This document shows, in pieces, positions 55,007 through 64,000 of a stretch of DNA of 64,000 nucleotides (within the stretch, counting starts at the first letter, position 1; each line of letters begins with the position of its first letter). This stretch comes from Ruegeria sp. Alg231-54 (GTDB taxonomy: Bacteria; Pseudomonadota; Alphaproteobacteria; Rhodobacterales; Rhodobacteraceae): NCBI RefSeq assembly GCF_900143525.1, contig NZ_FREZ01000012.1, forward strand, positions 71,693-135,692. The letters run 5' to 3'. A program made the translations under genes and the position numbers. A model generated the notes under the pieces. It was not told where the DNA came from. It saw only the letters and a program-made list of their open reading frames with translations, and did no database searches.

Positions 55007-56830
55007 ATGTGTGGTATTGTTGGTGTACTGGGCGAGCACGAAGCCGCCCCCACCCTAGTGGAGGCCCTAAAAAGACTGGAGTATCGCGGATACGACAGCG
55101 CTGGGATCGCGACTGTCAATGACGGCAAACTTCAACGTCGCAGGGCGGTGGGCAAGCTTGTCAACCTCAGCGATTTGCTGGTTTATGACCCCCTGCCCGG
55201 AAAATCCGGTATCGGTCACACCCGCTGGGCCACCCATGGCGCACCGTCGGTGACCAACGCGCATCCGCACAAGGCCGGCCCAGTCGCGGTGGTGCATAAC
55301 GGTATCGTCGAGAACTATCGTGAGCTGCGGGCAGAACTGGCGGAACATGGGATCGATTTTACAACAGAAACCGATACCGAAACCGTCGCTCTATTGACCG
55401 AGCATTATCTGAAGACCGGCCTCTCACCTATTCAAGCCGCGTTTAAGACGATTGATCGACTTGAGGGCGCATTTGCATTGGCGTTCCTTTTCGATGGAGA
55501 GGACGACCTGATTATCGCCGCGCGTAAAGGATCTCCACTGGCCATCGGGCACGGAGATGGCGAGATGTATGTAGGTTCAGACGCCATCGCACTGGCCCCG
55601 CTGACCGACCGTATCACCTATCTTGAAGAGGGTGACCGAGCAATACTGACCCGGACCTCTCTGGAGATTCGTAACGAAGATGGTGAATTGGCGAACCGCG
55701 AAACGCGTCGGATCAAGCTGGATCACACGCGAACCGGCAAGAATGGCCACAAGCACTACATGGCCAAGGAAATCGCCGAACAGCCCGTAGTGATTGCTGA
55801 CGCGATCCGGTCTTATTTGCCCGGTAACGGCGATCAGGTGGTGCTGCCTGGCACCGATCTGGATTTCGCCAAACTGGATCGATTGACCATGGTGGCCTGT
55901 GGCACAGCATTTTACGCCTGTCTGACCGCAAAGTACTGGTTCGAGCAATTAGCGCAAATGCCGGTCGAGGTCGATATCGCCAGCGAGTTCCGCTATCGCG
56001 AGCCTCCGATCACGGGGCGCACGATGGCGCTGTTCGTCAGCCAGTCTGGTGAAACCGCCGATACTTTGGCGGCACTGCGCTATTGCGAAGGCAAGGCGGA
56101 CAAGATCGTTTCGGTCGTCAACGTCCCCGAAAGTTCGATCGCCCGCGAAAGCGATATTGCCCTGCCCATCCATGCAGGCGTTGAGATCGGCGTGGCTTCG
56201 ACCAAGGCATTCACGTGCCAACTGAGCGTTCTGCTGATGATGGCACTCAAAGCGGCTGCGGATCGTGGTACGCTGACCCATGAGGAACTGGCCGACCACT
56301 ATGCTGCGCTGCGCGGTCTGCCAACAGTGCTGAACGCGGCGCTGGATCAAAACCCAGCCATCAAGACATCCGCCCAGCGCCTGTCCGAGGCCCGCGACGT
56401 TCTGTTTCTGGGTCGCGGCCTGATGTATCCGCTGGCGATGGAGGGGGCGCTGAAGCTAAAGGAAATCAGCTATATCCACGCCGAAGGTTATGCTTCGGGT
56501 GAGCTGAAGCACGGACCAATCGCCCTGATCGACAAGAACATGCCTGTGGTGGTCATGGCCCCACGCGACACCGTGTTCGACAAGACGGTATCGAACATGC
56601 AAGAGGTGATGGCGCGCAAGGGTAAGGTCATTCTGGTCTCGGACGATGACGGGATTGCCGAGGCTGAAGATGGCGTCTGGAGCACCATCCGAATGCCGCA
56701 TGTCCACCCTAGCCTGGCGCCGATCCTCTACTCGGTCCCTGCACAACTGCTGGCCTATCACACGGCGGTGGCCAAAGGCACGGATGTAGACCAGCCGCGC
56801 AACTTGGCAAAATCGGTTACAGTGGAGTGA
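55007..56830 (+). CDS. glmS: Glutamine-fructose-6-phosphate aminotransferase
   Basis: 607 residues. Cys2 of MCGIVGVLG is the glutaminase nucleophile. The glutaminase domain is followed by two SIS domains (CGTAFYACLTAKYW, FVSQSGETADTLAALRYC, FLGRGLMYPLAMEGALKLKEISYIHAEGYASGELKHGPIAL), and the C-terminus ends in the conserved DQPRNLAKSVTVE. AAGGAG lies before the ATG. No ribozyme leader is present, as expected outside Firmicutes. Confidence 0.98.
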   Translation: MCGIVGVLGEHEAAPTLVEALKRLEYRGYDSAGIATVNDGKLQRRRAVGKLVNLSDLLVYDPLPGKSGIGHTRWATHGAPSVTNAHPHKAGPVAVVHNGIVENYRELRAELAEHGIDFTTETDTETVALLTEHYLKTGLSPIQAAFKTIDRLEGAFALAFLFDGEDDLIIAARKGSPLAIGHGDGEMYVGSDAIALAPLTDRITYLEEGDRAILTRTSLEIRNEDGELANRETRRIKLDHTRTGKNGHKHYMAKEIAEQPVVIADAIRSYLPGNGDQVVLPGTDLDFAKLDRLTMVACGTAFYACLTAKYWFEQLAQMPVEVDIASEFRYREPPITGRTMALFVSQSGETADTLAALRYCEGKADKIVSVVNVPESSIARESDIALPIHAGVEIGVASTKAFTCQLSVLLMMALKAAADRGTLTHEELADHYAALRGLPTVLNAALDQNPAIKTSAQRLSEARDVLFLGRGLMYPLAMEGALKLKEISYIHAEGYASGELKHGPIALIDKNMPVVVMAPRDTVFDKTVSNMQEVMARKGKVILVSDDDGIAEAEDGVWSTIRMPHVHPSLAPILYSVPAQLLAYHTAVAKGTDVDQPRNLAKSVTVE

Positions 56831-56833
56831 GAC

Positions 56834-57376
56834 ATGGCTAAGCAATTTCCGGCTCTGGACGGCGGGCAGCGTAAATTCATCGAAGAACAGCACATGTTCT
56901 TCGTCGGCACTGCGGCGCCCGACGGACGGGTCAACATCTCGCCCAAAGGAATGGATTCGCTGCGCGTTCTCGGCCCGAACCGGATTGCCTGGATGAACCT
57001 GACCGGCAGCGGCAACGAAACCGCCGGTCATCTGCTTGAAGCCAACCGTATGACGCTGATGTGGTGTTCGTTCACGACCCTACCCTTGATCCTGCGAACC
57101 TATGGGACCGCGCGCACGCTGCATATGGGGGACGATGGCTGGGATGATCTGGCTGACCTGTTCCCCGATCATCGCAGCGCGCGTCAGATCTATGATCTGG
57201 ATATCGATGTGGTTCAGACCTCATGCGGCTATGCTGTGCCATTCATGGAATATCAGTCCGAACGCGACACGATGCAGAAATGGGTCGATGGCAAATCTGA
57301 CGAGCAGATCCAATTCTACTGGGTTGAAAAGAACCAACAGACTATTGATGGCAAGCCCACACGCGCCCGACCCTGA
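56834..57376 (+). CDS. Pyridoxamine 5'-phosphate oxidase-family protein
   Basis: 180 residues with the split-barrel flavin-binding fold: MFFVGTAAPDGRVNISPKGMDSLRVL and RIAWMNLTGSGNETAGHLLEANRMTLMWC. The pattern matches the PPOX-class group often annotated as F420- or FMN-dependent, with the segment SCGYAVPFMEYQSER near the C-terminus. It lies 3 bp after glmS and is cotranscribed with alkD, though no functional link is evident. Confidence 0.85.
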   Translation: MAKQFPALDGGQRKFIEEQHMFFVGTAAPDGRVNISPKGMDSLRVLGPNRIAWMNLTGSGNETAGHLLEANRMTLMWCSFTTLPLILRTYGTARTLHMGDDGWDDLADLFPDHRSARQIYDLDIDVVQTSCGYAVPFMEYQSERDTMQKWVDGKSDEQIQFYWVEKNQQTIDGKPTRARP

Positions 57377-57384
57377 GTTAATTG

Positions 57385-58071
57385 ATGCTTGAAGCCTATC
57401 TGGACCAGATCAAAGCCCAATCCGATCCCGCCCGCGCCGAACAGATGGCGGCTTATCACAAGGCCGACCGCCCCCATCTGGGCGTGGCAAACCCGATCCT
57501 GAATGATCTGACCAAAACCTGGCGACAGCAGTTGGATGTAGCAACGCGCGTCGAACTGGCAGATGCGTTGTGGCAGACCAATATCCACGAGGGACGCCTT
57601 GCCGCTGCAAAACTGCTGACACAGGCGCGCATCCGACCTGATGATGCCGTTTGGGACCTGCTGCAAAGCTGGTTGCCGGATTTTGATGCCTGGGCTGTGG
57701 CGGATCACGCCTGCATGGCGATGCAAAAGCGCCTGTCAGCCGACCCTTCGCGGCTGGATCAGGTGGAAAGCTGGACAAAATCGGACCACATGTGGACCAG
57801 GCGCGCGGCGCTGGTGGCGACCCTGCCCTGGACCAAACAGAACCACCCCAAACCGGAAGACCTGCAACGCCGAGACCGCATTCTGGGTTGGGCTGCAGGC
57901 TACGTGCCCGATCGCGACTGGTTCATTCAAAAAGCCGTCGCTTGGTGGCTGCGCGAATTGTCCAAGCACGACCCGGACCGGGTCATTGCCTTTTTGAAAA
58001 CACACGGCGACGCGATGAAGCCATTTGCGCGAAAAGAGGCCGGTAAATATCTGAAAGGTCAGTTGGAATAA
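57385..58071 (+). CDS. DNA alkylation repair protein, AlkD-like
   Basis: 228 residues from the ATG at 57385. All-helical ALK repeats are apparent (LDQIKAQSDPARAEQMAAYHK, WDLLQSWLPDFDAWAVADHACM, TRRAALVATLPWTK, WFIQKAVAWWLRELSKHDPDRVIAFLKTHGDAMKPFARKEAGKYL). The Trp and Asp residues used in AlkD to cradle alkylated bases occur at several positions. Relatives excise N3- and N7-alkylpurines. It ends inside the 3' end of the convergent lipoprotein gene (13-nt overlap). Confidence 0.88.
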   Translation: MLEAYLDQIKAQSDPARAEQMAAYHKADRPHLGVANPILNDLTKTWRQQLDVATRVELADALWQTNIHEGRLAAAKLLTQARIRPDDAVWDLLQSWLPDFDAWAVADHACMAMQKRLSADPSRLDQVESWTKSDHMWTRRAALVATLPWTKQNHPKPEDLQRRDRILGWAAGYVPDRDWFIQKAVAWWLRELSKHDPDRVIAFLKTHGDAMKPFARKEAGKYLKGQLE

Positions 58072-58475
58072 ACTTCCAGCTCAACCAGTTCATCAAATGG
58101 CAGCAGCAGGGCCCGCATCGCATCCAGCGAAAGGCGGCTGCCGCCCCCGGCTGGCCCGGTTGCTGGAATTAAAGTGATATAGGCCTGCGCGCCCGTACGC
58201 GGCACAACCACGCGCCCGGTGAACTCGGTCTCCACTAAAGACGTTTCCAGCCATCGACCAGGTGTTGTGGGATCTCCCAGACCGGCAATCGTGGTTTTTG
58301 GACCGACCCAACCAGTGGCGGCAACGGCAACAGGTTGCGGCTCGACCACCTCTTCCACAACGGCGGGTTCTGCTTCTTCGGGGGGCTTGTCGCCACCAAA
58401 GACGCGATCAGTGGTCGACCGCACGGTGTCACATCCCGCCACCAGAACACAAATAGCCAAAAGCGTATATCTCAT
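58059..58475 (-). CDS. Small periplasmic lipoprotein, unknown family
   Basis: 138 residues. [15 protein letters not shown] contains a lipobox (VAGC; Cys15). An acidic Pro/Val-rich linker ([19 protein letters not shown]) is followed by a compact C-terminal domain with [20 protein letters not shown] and [14 protein letters not shown]. Similar Rhodobacteraceae proteins are sometimes mislabelled as galactarate dehydratase; no enzyme motif is seen. It overlaps alkD tail to tail. Confidence 0.75.
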   Translation of the reverse strand: MRYTLLAICVLVAGCDTVRSTTDRVFGGDKPPEEAEPAVVEEVVEPQPVAVAATGWVGPKTTIAGLGDPTTPGRWLETSLVETEFTGRVVVPRTGAQAYITLIPATGPAGGGSRLSLDAMRALLLPFDELVELEVYSN

Positions 58476-58565
58476 GACGCAAACCTATCGCCCTGCGCGC
58501 ATCTGTTCCAGCGCAAAGCGCAGTTCGCCCTTGTCGCAGGGCGGTTGCAGCTTTACCTATGTCGC

Positions 58566-59573
58566 ATGACAGCTCCGCTTATCGACCCGTTCGCACGTGC
58601 CATCACCTATCTCCGCGTATCCGTTACGGATCGCTGCGATTTCCGCTGTGTCTATTGCATGTCCGAGGACATGACCTTTCTGCCTAAGAAAGACCTGCTG
58701 ACGCTGGAAGAGCTGGACCGCATGTGCTCGACCTTTGTGAACATGGGCGTTGAAAAGCTGCGCATCACCGGCGGCGAGCCGCTGGTGCGCCGCAATATCA
58801 TGACGTTTTTCAATTCGATGACCCGTCATCTGGACAGCGGCGCCCTAAAAGAGCTGACGCTAACCACCAATGGTTCGCAACTACACCGATTTGCCGATGA
58901 TCTGTACGCTGCCGGTGTTCGTCGCGTGAACGTATCGCTGGATACGCTGGACGAGGACAAATTTGCCAAGGTCACCCGTTGGGGACGCCTCAAACAGGTT
59001 CTTAACGGAATCGACGCCGCGCAGAAAGCGGGTCTGCGGGTCAAGATCAATGCGGTCGCCTTGAAAGGGTTCAATGAACCCGAATTGCCAAAGATCACCG
59101 AATGGTGTGCCGAGCGTGATATGGATCTGACCTGGATTGAGGTCATGCCCATGGGTGACATCGGAAACGAAGACCGCCTGGACCAGTACTGGTCTCTCGA
59201 AGATGTGCGCAAGGAATATGAAAAACACTATTCCGTTACGGATCTGGCCGAACGGACTGGTGGACCTGCGCGTTATGTACGGCTTGAGGATACGGGCCAG
59301 AAAATCGGCTTTATCACTCCGCTGTCGCATAACTTCTGCGAAAGTTGCAACCGCGTGCGCCTGACCTGCACCGGTGAGCTGTACATGTGCCTTGGGCAAG
59401 AGGATATGGCCGACCTGCGCGCGCCGCTGCGCGATCATCCCGACAGTGATAAATCATTGGAAGAGGCAATCAGGTCCGCGATCACCCTCAAGCCCAAAGG
59501 GCATGATTTCGACTATTCCCGTCAGGCCGTCGACGGCCAGATGAGCCGCCACATGAGCCACACGGGCGGCTAA
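58566..59573 (+). CDS. moaA: GTP 3',8-cyclase (molybdenum cofactor)
   Basis: 335 residues; radical-SAM enzyme starting Moco synthesis from GTP. The SAM 4Fe-4S motif C-DFR-C-VY-C and the second cluster C-ES-C...C ([18 protein letters not shown]) are intact. [14 protein letters not shown] and [10 protein letters not shown] are family signatures. The family C-terminus with two Gly (HTGG) is present. The ATG at 58566 has no obvious Shine-Dalgarno. The next gene (waaA) starts 1 nt after the stop. Confidence 0.97.
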   Translation: MTAPLIDPFARAITYLRVSVTDRCDFRCVYCMSEDMTFLPKKDLLTLEELDRMCSTFVNMGVEKLRITGGEPLVRRNIMTFFNSMTRHLDSGALKELTLTTNGSQLHRFADDLYAAGVRRVNVSLDTLDEDKFAKVTRWGRLKQVLNGIDAAQKAGLRVKINAVALKGFNEPELPKITEWCAERDMDLTWIEVMPMGDIGNEDRLDQYWSLEDVRKEYEKHYSVTDLAERTGGPARYVRLEDTGQKIGFITPLSHNFCESCNRVRLTCTGELYMCLGQEDMADLRAPLRDHPDSDKSLEEAIRSAITLKPKGHDFDYSRQAVDGQMSRHMSHTGG

Positions 59574-59574
59574 A

Positions 59575-60873
59575 GTGCCAAACAACCCCGACCAGCCAAC
59601 GCTGCTGTACAAGCTGTATTGCGGCCTGACTTCCGTTGCGGCCCCGCTGGCATGGCGCACGGTTCGCAAAAAGCTGCAGACGGCGGGCGTTCCCGAAACG
59701 CGCCAGCAGGAACGCCTTGGCCACGCCACGCAAACCCGCCCGGATGGGCAGCTGATCTGGTTCCACGCCGCCAGCGTTGGCGAAACTCTGTCCGTCATCA
59801 GCCTCATCAAACGTCTGGGCGAAGGCCTGCCCCAGGCTGAGTTTCTGATTACCTCCGGAACCCCAACTTCGGCCGCGCTGATCGAAAAACGAATGCCACC
59901 GCGCGCACGCCATCAATTCCCACCACTAGACACAGCCGGACCGGTGAAGCGTTTTTTGGATCACTGGCGCCCTGACGCCGGCGTCTTCGTCGAAAGTGAA
60001 ATCTGGCCACGCCTGATTGTCGAAGCATCTCGGCGCGAGGTTCCGCTGGCGCTGCTCAACGCGCGTCTATCGGATCGCTCGGTCGAGGGATGGAAGAAGC
60101 GACCCAAAACCGCGCGATTTATTCTGGACCATTTCACACTGTTCCTAACCCAGAATGACAAGACGGCGGGAAATCTTATCGACATGGGTGCACTCCCCGA
60201 TCGGGTACAGCCCGGCACCAACCTCAAAGCCATGTCGGACCCCCTGCCGGTCGATCGGACCACGCTGAGCGATATCCGCGCTCAAATCGCCGACCGCCCG
60301 ATCTGGATCGCCAGTTCGACCCATGCAGGTGAGGAAGAAACGGTTCTGGCCGCGCATGCCAAGCTGTTGCAACGCTGGCCCGATCTGCTGCTTCTGCTGA
60401 TCCCCCGGCACCCCGAACGACGGTCAGAGGTTGCAGATCTGCTCGAGTCCGCCGGGCAGTCCGCCGCCTTCCGCACCAAGGGCGACAAGATCGCGCCGCA
60501 GACTCAAGTTTACGTCGCTGACACACTGGGCGAAACTGGCACATGGTACGCATTGTGCCCAATCGTGTTCCTGGGCGGCTCGCTCAAGGAAGTCGGCGGT
60601 CACAACCCGTTTGAGCCCGCACAGGCCGGTGCCGCTGTGATCACTGGTCCGGGGTACTTCAATTTTGCGGAAACCTTCGCGCCACTGATCGAAAGCGGTG
60701 GCGCGACCGAGGTCAATTCCGCTCCGCAACTCTCGGATGCCGTTGCGAATTGGTTGTCAGACGACACCGCGCTCGACAAAGCGCAGGCTGGCGCGAAATC
60801 CTGCGTCAACAACCAGAAATCCGCGTTGGACCATGTGATCAACACCTTGTGTGATACACTCAACCTTGCCTGA
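59575..60873 (+). CDS. waaA: 3-deoxy-D-manno-octulosonic acid (Kdo) transferase
   Basis: 432 residues with a GTG start at 59575, 1 nt after moaA. It transfers Kdo to lipid A precursor. The N-terminus (YKLYCGLTSVAAPLAWR) is the membrane anchor, WFHAASVGETLSV has the catalytic Glu, and the C-terminal half carries ASSTHAGEEETVLAAH, VYVADTLGETGTWYALCPIVFLGGSL and GGHNPFEPAQAGAAVITG. The length is normal. It indicates Kdo-containing lipopolysaccharide. Confidence 0.95.
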   Translation: MPNNPDQPTLLYKLYCGLTSVAAPLAWRTVRKKLQTAGVPETRQQERLGHATQTRPDGQLIWFHAASVGETLSVISLIKRLGEGLPQAEFLITSGTPTSAALIEKRMPPRARHQFPPLDTAGPVKRFLDHWRPDAGVFVESEIWPRLIVEASRREVPLALLNARLSDRSVEGWKKRPKTARFILDHFTLFLTQNDKTAGNLIDMGALPDRVQPGTNLKAMSDPLPVDRTTLSDIRAQIADRPIWIASSTHAGEEETVLAAHAKLLQRWPDLLLLLIPRHPERRSEVADLLESAGQSAAFRTKGDKIAPQTQVYVADTLGETGTWYALCPIVFLGGSLKEVGGHNPFEPAQAGAAVITGPGYFNFAETFAPLIESGGATEVNSAPQLSDAVANWLSDDTALDKAQAGAKSCVNNQKSALDHVINTLCDTLNLA

Positions 60874-60919
60874 CGCAGCAAGGGTCCAACTTCATCTGGC
60901 CATAAATGTCCCGGGGAGC

Positions 60920-60939
60920 GCGAGGGGCTGGCCCCTCGC
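60920..60939. terminator. Hairpin between waaA and the M20 gene
   Basis: GCGAGGGGC (60920-60928) and GCCCCTCGC (60931-60939) are a perfect 9-bp inverted repeat with only TG between (effective loop CTGG). It stands in the short gap between the convergent waaA and M20 genes. There is no strong T-run (TTCCCTAC follows), so it may be a processing or weak termination site. Confidence 0.5.
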
Positions 60940-60954
60940 TTCCCTACGCCGTCA

Positions 60955-62118
60955 TCAGGCCGCGGGCATCCGTTGTTCCACGATCCCGGCCCACCAGCTG
61001 CATCCAACCGGAATCGCCTCGTCGTTAAAATTATATTCGGGATGATGCACAGCCGCTGTGTCGCCATTGCCAACCAGGATGTACGCTCCGGGCCGTTCCT
61101 CCAGCATAAAGGCAAAGTCCTCACCGCCCATGATCAAGGGCGCTTCGTCACAGTTTCCAGACACAGAGCGCGCAACATCCGCAGCAAAATCGGTCTGCTC
61201 GTCGCTGTTCACCATCACCGGATAACCCCGGTAATAGGTCACATCGGCCGCGCCGCCAAAGGTGGCGGCAATACCTGCGCAGATTTCTTGAACGCGCTTT
61301 TCAGCCAAGTCGCGCATTTCTTTGCTCATCGTACGCACGGTCCCTTTGATCTTCACCGATTGGGGGATCACATTGAACGCGTTTGACGACGTCTCAAACG
61401 ACGTGACCGAGACCACAAGGCGGTCAATCGGGTCGGCATTGCGCGATGCAATGGTTTGCAGCGCCAATACGGCCTGAGCCGCCATCACGGTGGTGTCGAC
61501 CGTTTCATGAGGCTTGGCGGCGTGCCCGCCTTTGCCTTCGAAAGTGATATCGAACTGATCTGTCGCCGCAAAAAAGGCCCCAGGTCGGATGGCGAAGCTG
61601 CCCACCGGACGACCTGGCCAATTGTGCATGCCATAGACCTCTTGAATGCCCCAGCGGTCCATCATGCCGTCTTCGCACATCTCGCGCCCTCCCCCGCCGC
61701 CTTCTTCGGCGGGTTGGAAGATCACAATCACAGTGCCGTCAAAATTGCGCGTCTCGGACAGGTATTTCGCGGCCCCTAACAACATCGCCGTATGCCCGTC
61801 ATGGCCGCAGGCGTGCATCGCGCCGTCGGTTTTTGAGGCATAGTCCAGCCCGGTCGCCTCGTGGATCGGCAGCGCATCCATATCCGCCCGTAGCCCGATC
61901 ACCTTGCCGCTTGTGTCCGTCTTGCCCTTGATCACGCCGACAATTCCGGTTCGGCCGATGCCTGTCACCACTTCATCACAGCCAAAGTCCCGCAACCTGT
62001 CGGCGACCAGGGCACTGGTGCGGTGGGTTTCGAACAGGATTTCCGGGTTTTCATGAATATCGCGTCGCCACTCGGTGATTTCACCCTGCAACTCGGCGAA
62101 CCGGTTTTTGATCGGCAT
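60955..62118 (-). CDS. M20 family aminoacylase/amidohydrolase
   Basis: 387 residues. The di-metal motif HACGHDGHTAML, the catalytic pair QPAEEGGGG and the dimerisation domain (FEGKGGHAAKPHETVDTTVMAAQ) are intact; late HPEYNFNDEAIPVG matches hippurate-hydrolase-like peptidases. It removes an acyl group from an N-acyl amino acid; the exact substrate is unknown. AGGAGACC precedes the ATG at 62118. The MFS carrier just upstream may import the substrate (inference). Confidence 0.92.
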   Translation of the reverse strand: MPIKNRFAELQGEITEWRRDIHENPEILFETHRTSALVADRLRDFGCDEVVTGIGRTGIVGVIKGKTDTSGKVIGLRADMDALPIHEATGLDYASKTDGAMHACGHDGHTAMLLGAAKYLSETRNFDGTVIVIFQPAEEGGGGGREMCEDGMMDRWGIQEVYGMHNWPGRPVGSFAIRPGAFFAATDQFDITFEGKGGHAAKPHETVDTTVMAAQAVLALQTIASRNADPIDRLVVSVTSFETSSNAFNVIPQSVKIKGTVRTMSKEMRDLAEKRVQEICAGIAATFGGAADVTYYRGYPVMVNSDEQTDFAADVARSVSGNCDEAPLIMGGEDFAFMLEERPGAYILVGNGDTAAVHHPEYNFNDEAIPVGCSWWAGIVEQRMPAA

Positions 62119-62177
62119 GTTGGTCTCCTAACTGTTGGTTTTCCGGCCTGCTGCTCCGCTATGGCTCCGCCATGACT

Positions 62178-63320
62178 TCAATCTGTTTCGGCGGGTCGCA
62201 ACGAACCCGCCAACAGGACGATGAATACGGCCAGCGGCAACAGCGCCGTGAATGCTATGCGCAATGTAAGCATCTCTGCGAGAAACCCAATAAGCGGTGG
62301 GCCAATCAACAGGCCTCCGTACCCCAGCGTGGCGACGCTGGCGATCGCCTGCCCCGGCGGTACGTTGGGATCACTTGCCGCCCGGCTGAACGCCAACGGC
62401 ATGATCACCGCGTACCCGATCCCCATCATCGCAAAACCTGCCAATGCCAGTCCTGCCTCGGCAGCGGACACAACACAGAACACACCCAAAGCGGCGCAAG
62501 CCCCGCCAAATCGCGCTGTTGCCACCGGTCCAAACCGCGCAATGACAAACCCGCCTGCCAAGCGGAAAGCAACCATGGCAACCGAGAATACCGCATAGCC
62601 CAATGCCGCAATGCTTTCGGCGGCGTCGGTCACGTCCCGTAGGAAAACCGCACTCCAATCCGCCACTGCACCTTCCCCCAACGCTCCGCACAGAGCGGTG
62701 AAGCCCACAAGGATCAATGCGCCTGAAGGTAATGCAAATACCCTGCCTCCGGACACGGCCGCGCGGCGCGATGTCCAGCGTACCCATGACAATGCCAATG
62801 CCAACCCAACGACGATCCCACCCGCCAGCAAAAAGTGTTGGATCACTGTCAGCCCCATCTGCACTGCTGCAAATCCGCTGAGGGCGCCCAACCCTGCCCC
62901 AAGGCTCCACATCGCGTGAAATGATGACATCACGGGTTTCTTGTACGCCTGCTCAACCTCCGCCGCCCAGGCGTTCATCGCCACATCCATCGAGCCGTGG
63001 AAAGCCCCGAATACAAACAAAAAAGCCGCAAGCGACCAGAAGCTACCCGCGAGGGCCAGAAGGATCAACGAAACCGTATAGAGAACGGCAATGTACCGCG
63101 TCAGAACCACCGCGCCGAACCTGTCGGTCAACCAGCCTGTGATCGGAAATGAACACACCGCGCCCGCCGCCATAAACAACAGGCCATATCCCAGTGTCTC
63201 ATGCGTCAGGTCCAGTTTGTCCCGGACTGCTGGAATGCGCGATGCCCAGATGCCGAACAATGCGCCATTCAATATGAACATGGCGGCCACGGCCCGCCAC
63301 GCCGACACGATTCCAATCAC
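62178..63320 (-). CDS. MFS transporter (12 helices)
   Basis: 380 residues. The GTG at 63320 has GAGGA upstream and gives a protein starting VIGIVSAWRAVAAMF (first V read as Met), immediately before helix 1; the longer open frame has no leader-like features. Motif A-like GWLTDRFGAVVLTRY is present, plus FGAFHGSMDVAMNAW, typical of the fucose/YbjJ-like MFS branch. Twelve hydrophobic stretches are visible. The substrate is not predictable; the neighbouring M20 gene is on the same strand, 59 bp downstream. Confidence 0.88.
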   Translation of the reverse strand: MIGIVSAWRAVAAMFILNGALFGIWASRIPAVRDKLDLTHETLGYGLLFMAAGAVCSFPITGWLTDRFGAVVLTRYIAVLYTVSLILLALAGSFWSLAAFLFVFGAFHGSMDVAMNAWAAEVEQAYKKPVMSSFHAMWSLGAGLGALSGFAAVQMGLTVIQHFLLAGGIVVGLALALSWVRWTSRRAAVSGGRVFALPSGALILVGFTALCGALGEGAVADWSAVFLRDVTDAAESIAALGYAVFSVAMVAFRLAGGFVIARFGPVATARFGGACAALGVFCVVSAAEAGLALAGFAMMGIGYAVIMPLAFSRAASDPNVPPGQAIASVATLGYGGLLIGPPLIGFLAEMLTLRIAFTALLPLAVFIVLLAGSLRPAETD

Positions 63321-63390
63321 AGAGAATTCCTCGACCCAAGTGTCAAACGCGTTTGTTGTACAACTCGCAGGTCCAAAGGCAAATACGGAT

Positions 63391-64000
63391 CTACTCCAAC
63401 CGCTTTCGAATCCTGCGAACGGCAAACCATACCGCCAAGACAACCGGAATCGTGACCCCTGCGCTTAACATCCCTTTACTGATCCCGGTATCCGTCAGGG
63501 GGTAGAGCAAATAGCTGACCAGCGATACGGCATAATAGCTGATCGCGACCACGGAAAGCCCCTCGACCGTGTGCTGCAGGCGCAAGGCCAGATCGGCGCG
63601 GCGATCCATGCTTTCCAACAGGGCCTGGTTCTGCGCACTGCGCTCAACATCTACGCGGGTTCGCAGCAGTTCCCCTGCACGGATGGCCCGATCTGAAAGG
63701 GCTTGCAGGCGACGTTCCGTGGATTTCACCGTACGGATCGCCGGGTCGTATCGGCGCATCATAAAGTCCGCAAAGTTCTGACCGCCTTCAAAACGCTCTT
63801 CGCGCAGGACCTCAATTCGCTGATTTACGATGGCCTCATAGGCACCCGTGGCTCCGAACCGGAACGAACACTGCGCCGCCAAAGTTTCCAGTTCAATCGA
63901 GGTCGACAGCAAATCCTGAAGCAACTCGTCGGGCTGGGCAGAATTGTCGGTCATCTGCCCCATCAGGCGCGTCAGCTTTTCATCCAGCTTTCCGATTCGA
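63391..64000 (-). CDS. DUF3422 family protein, C-terminal part
   Basis: The frame is open through the right edge (codons for RIGKLDEKLTRL precede the internal MGQMTDN), so the beginning lies outside the window. About 203 residues are visible. A helical region (QAALETLAAQCSFRFGATGAYEAIV-like, then RTVKSTERRLQALSDRAIRAGELLRTRVDVE) precedes two membrane helices (VEGLSVVAISYYAVSLVSYLL and MLSAGVTIPVVLAVWFAVRR) and a basic end. This is the conserved C-terminal half of DUF3422, a membrane protein common in alphaproteobacteria. Function unknown. Confidence 0.8.
   Translation of the reverse strand, partial: RIGKLDEKLTRLMGQMTDNSAQPDELLQDLLSTSIELETLAAQCSFRFGATGAYEAIVNQRIEVLREERFEGGQNFADFMMRRYDPAIRTVKSTERRLQALSDRAIRAGELLRTRVDVERSAQNQALLESMDRRADLALRLQHTVEGLSVVAISYYAVSLVSYLLYPLTDTGISKGMLSAGVTIPVVLAVWFAVRRIRKRLE

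Noticed and set aside
62119..62177. Hairpin between the M20 and MFS genes
   Set aside because: ATGGC-TCC-GCCAT is short, lies near a cotranscribed gene pair, and has no T-run, so it is not listed as a terminator.

Overview
This window is a stretch of chromosome from an alphaproteobacterium, most likely a marine Rhodobacteraceae (Roseobacter-group, Ruegeria-like) species. The reasons are the gene orders (SPOR lipoprotein-dac-tmk-holB-tatD-MBL; a 14-gene nuo operon broken up by lineage-specific small genes and followed by birA-coaX-rnj; the leucine-catabolic liu genes), the family-restricted proteins (DUF2924/DUF3489, DUF3572, DUF5333, DUF5337, the L21-like tail on NuoE) and the high-GC codon use. 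All assignments rest on reading the sequence and on family knowledge; no database search was run.

Layout. 1-3.2 kb: the start of an off-window gene, an almost gene-free leader, and a DUF3489-DUF2924-large serine recombinase cassette. The cassette is followed by an unusual array of TCCCTG words at exact 21-bp spacing with perfect inverted repeats, and then a tRNA-Ser(UGA). This is the most mobile-looking part of the window. 3.4-9.3 kb: a tightly overlapping envelope/DNA-replication housekeeping operon. 9.4-11.1 kb: an AEC-type carrier and a CbiX/SirB-like protein. 11.1-17 kb: a signalling patch with an H-NOX-like protein coupled to a diguanylate cyclase, a stand-alone non-pyrrolysine MttB homologue, a HAD phosphatase, DUF3572, and a PleD-like REC-REC-GGDEF gene split by a one-base frameshift. 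17-18.9 kb: a four-gene EF-hand / ECF sigma / probable anti-sigma / periplasmic sensor operon. 19-20.2 kb: DUF983 and a NUDIX protein.

20.2-41.3 kb, minus strand: nuoA-B-C-(2 tiny genes)-D-(secreted protein)-E-(DUF5337)-F-(MAPEG, lipoprotein, DUF5333)-G-(71-aa gene)-H-I-(CMD)-J-K-L-M-N. A strong terminator follows nuoN, and then come birA, coaX and rnj. Almost every junction overlaps (ATGA, TAATG, TGATG), so the inserted small genes are translationally coupled to complex I genes. 41.5-51.4 kb: leucine/isovalerate catabolism (liuC, liuE, liuD, liuB, an acyl-CoA synthetase and liuA), interrupted by an ASCH gene, an AT-rich gene of unknown function and a plus-strand ompW with an FNR-type box.

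51.6-64 kb: a DegT-type aminotransferase and a Gph-like phosphatase; divergently glmU-glmS (UDP-GlcNAc synthesis), a PPOX-family protein and an AlkD-like protein; a small lipoprotein; moaA; waaA (Kdo transferase); an M20 aminoacylase; an MFS carrier; and a truncated DUF3422 protein at the right edge. The window is mainly core metabolism. Its novelty lies in the recombinase-associated repeat region, the heme-ligand-less H-NOX/cyclase pair, the broken PleD gene, the small genes inside nuo and the unknown gene inside liu.
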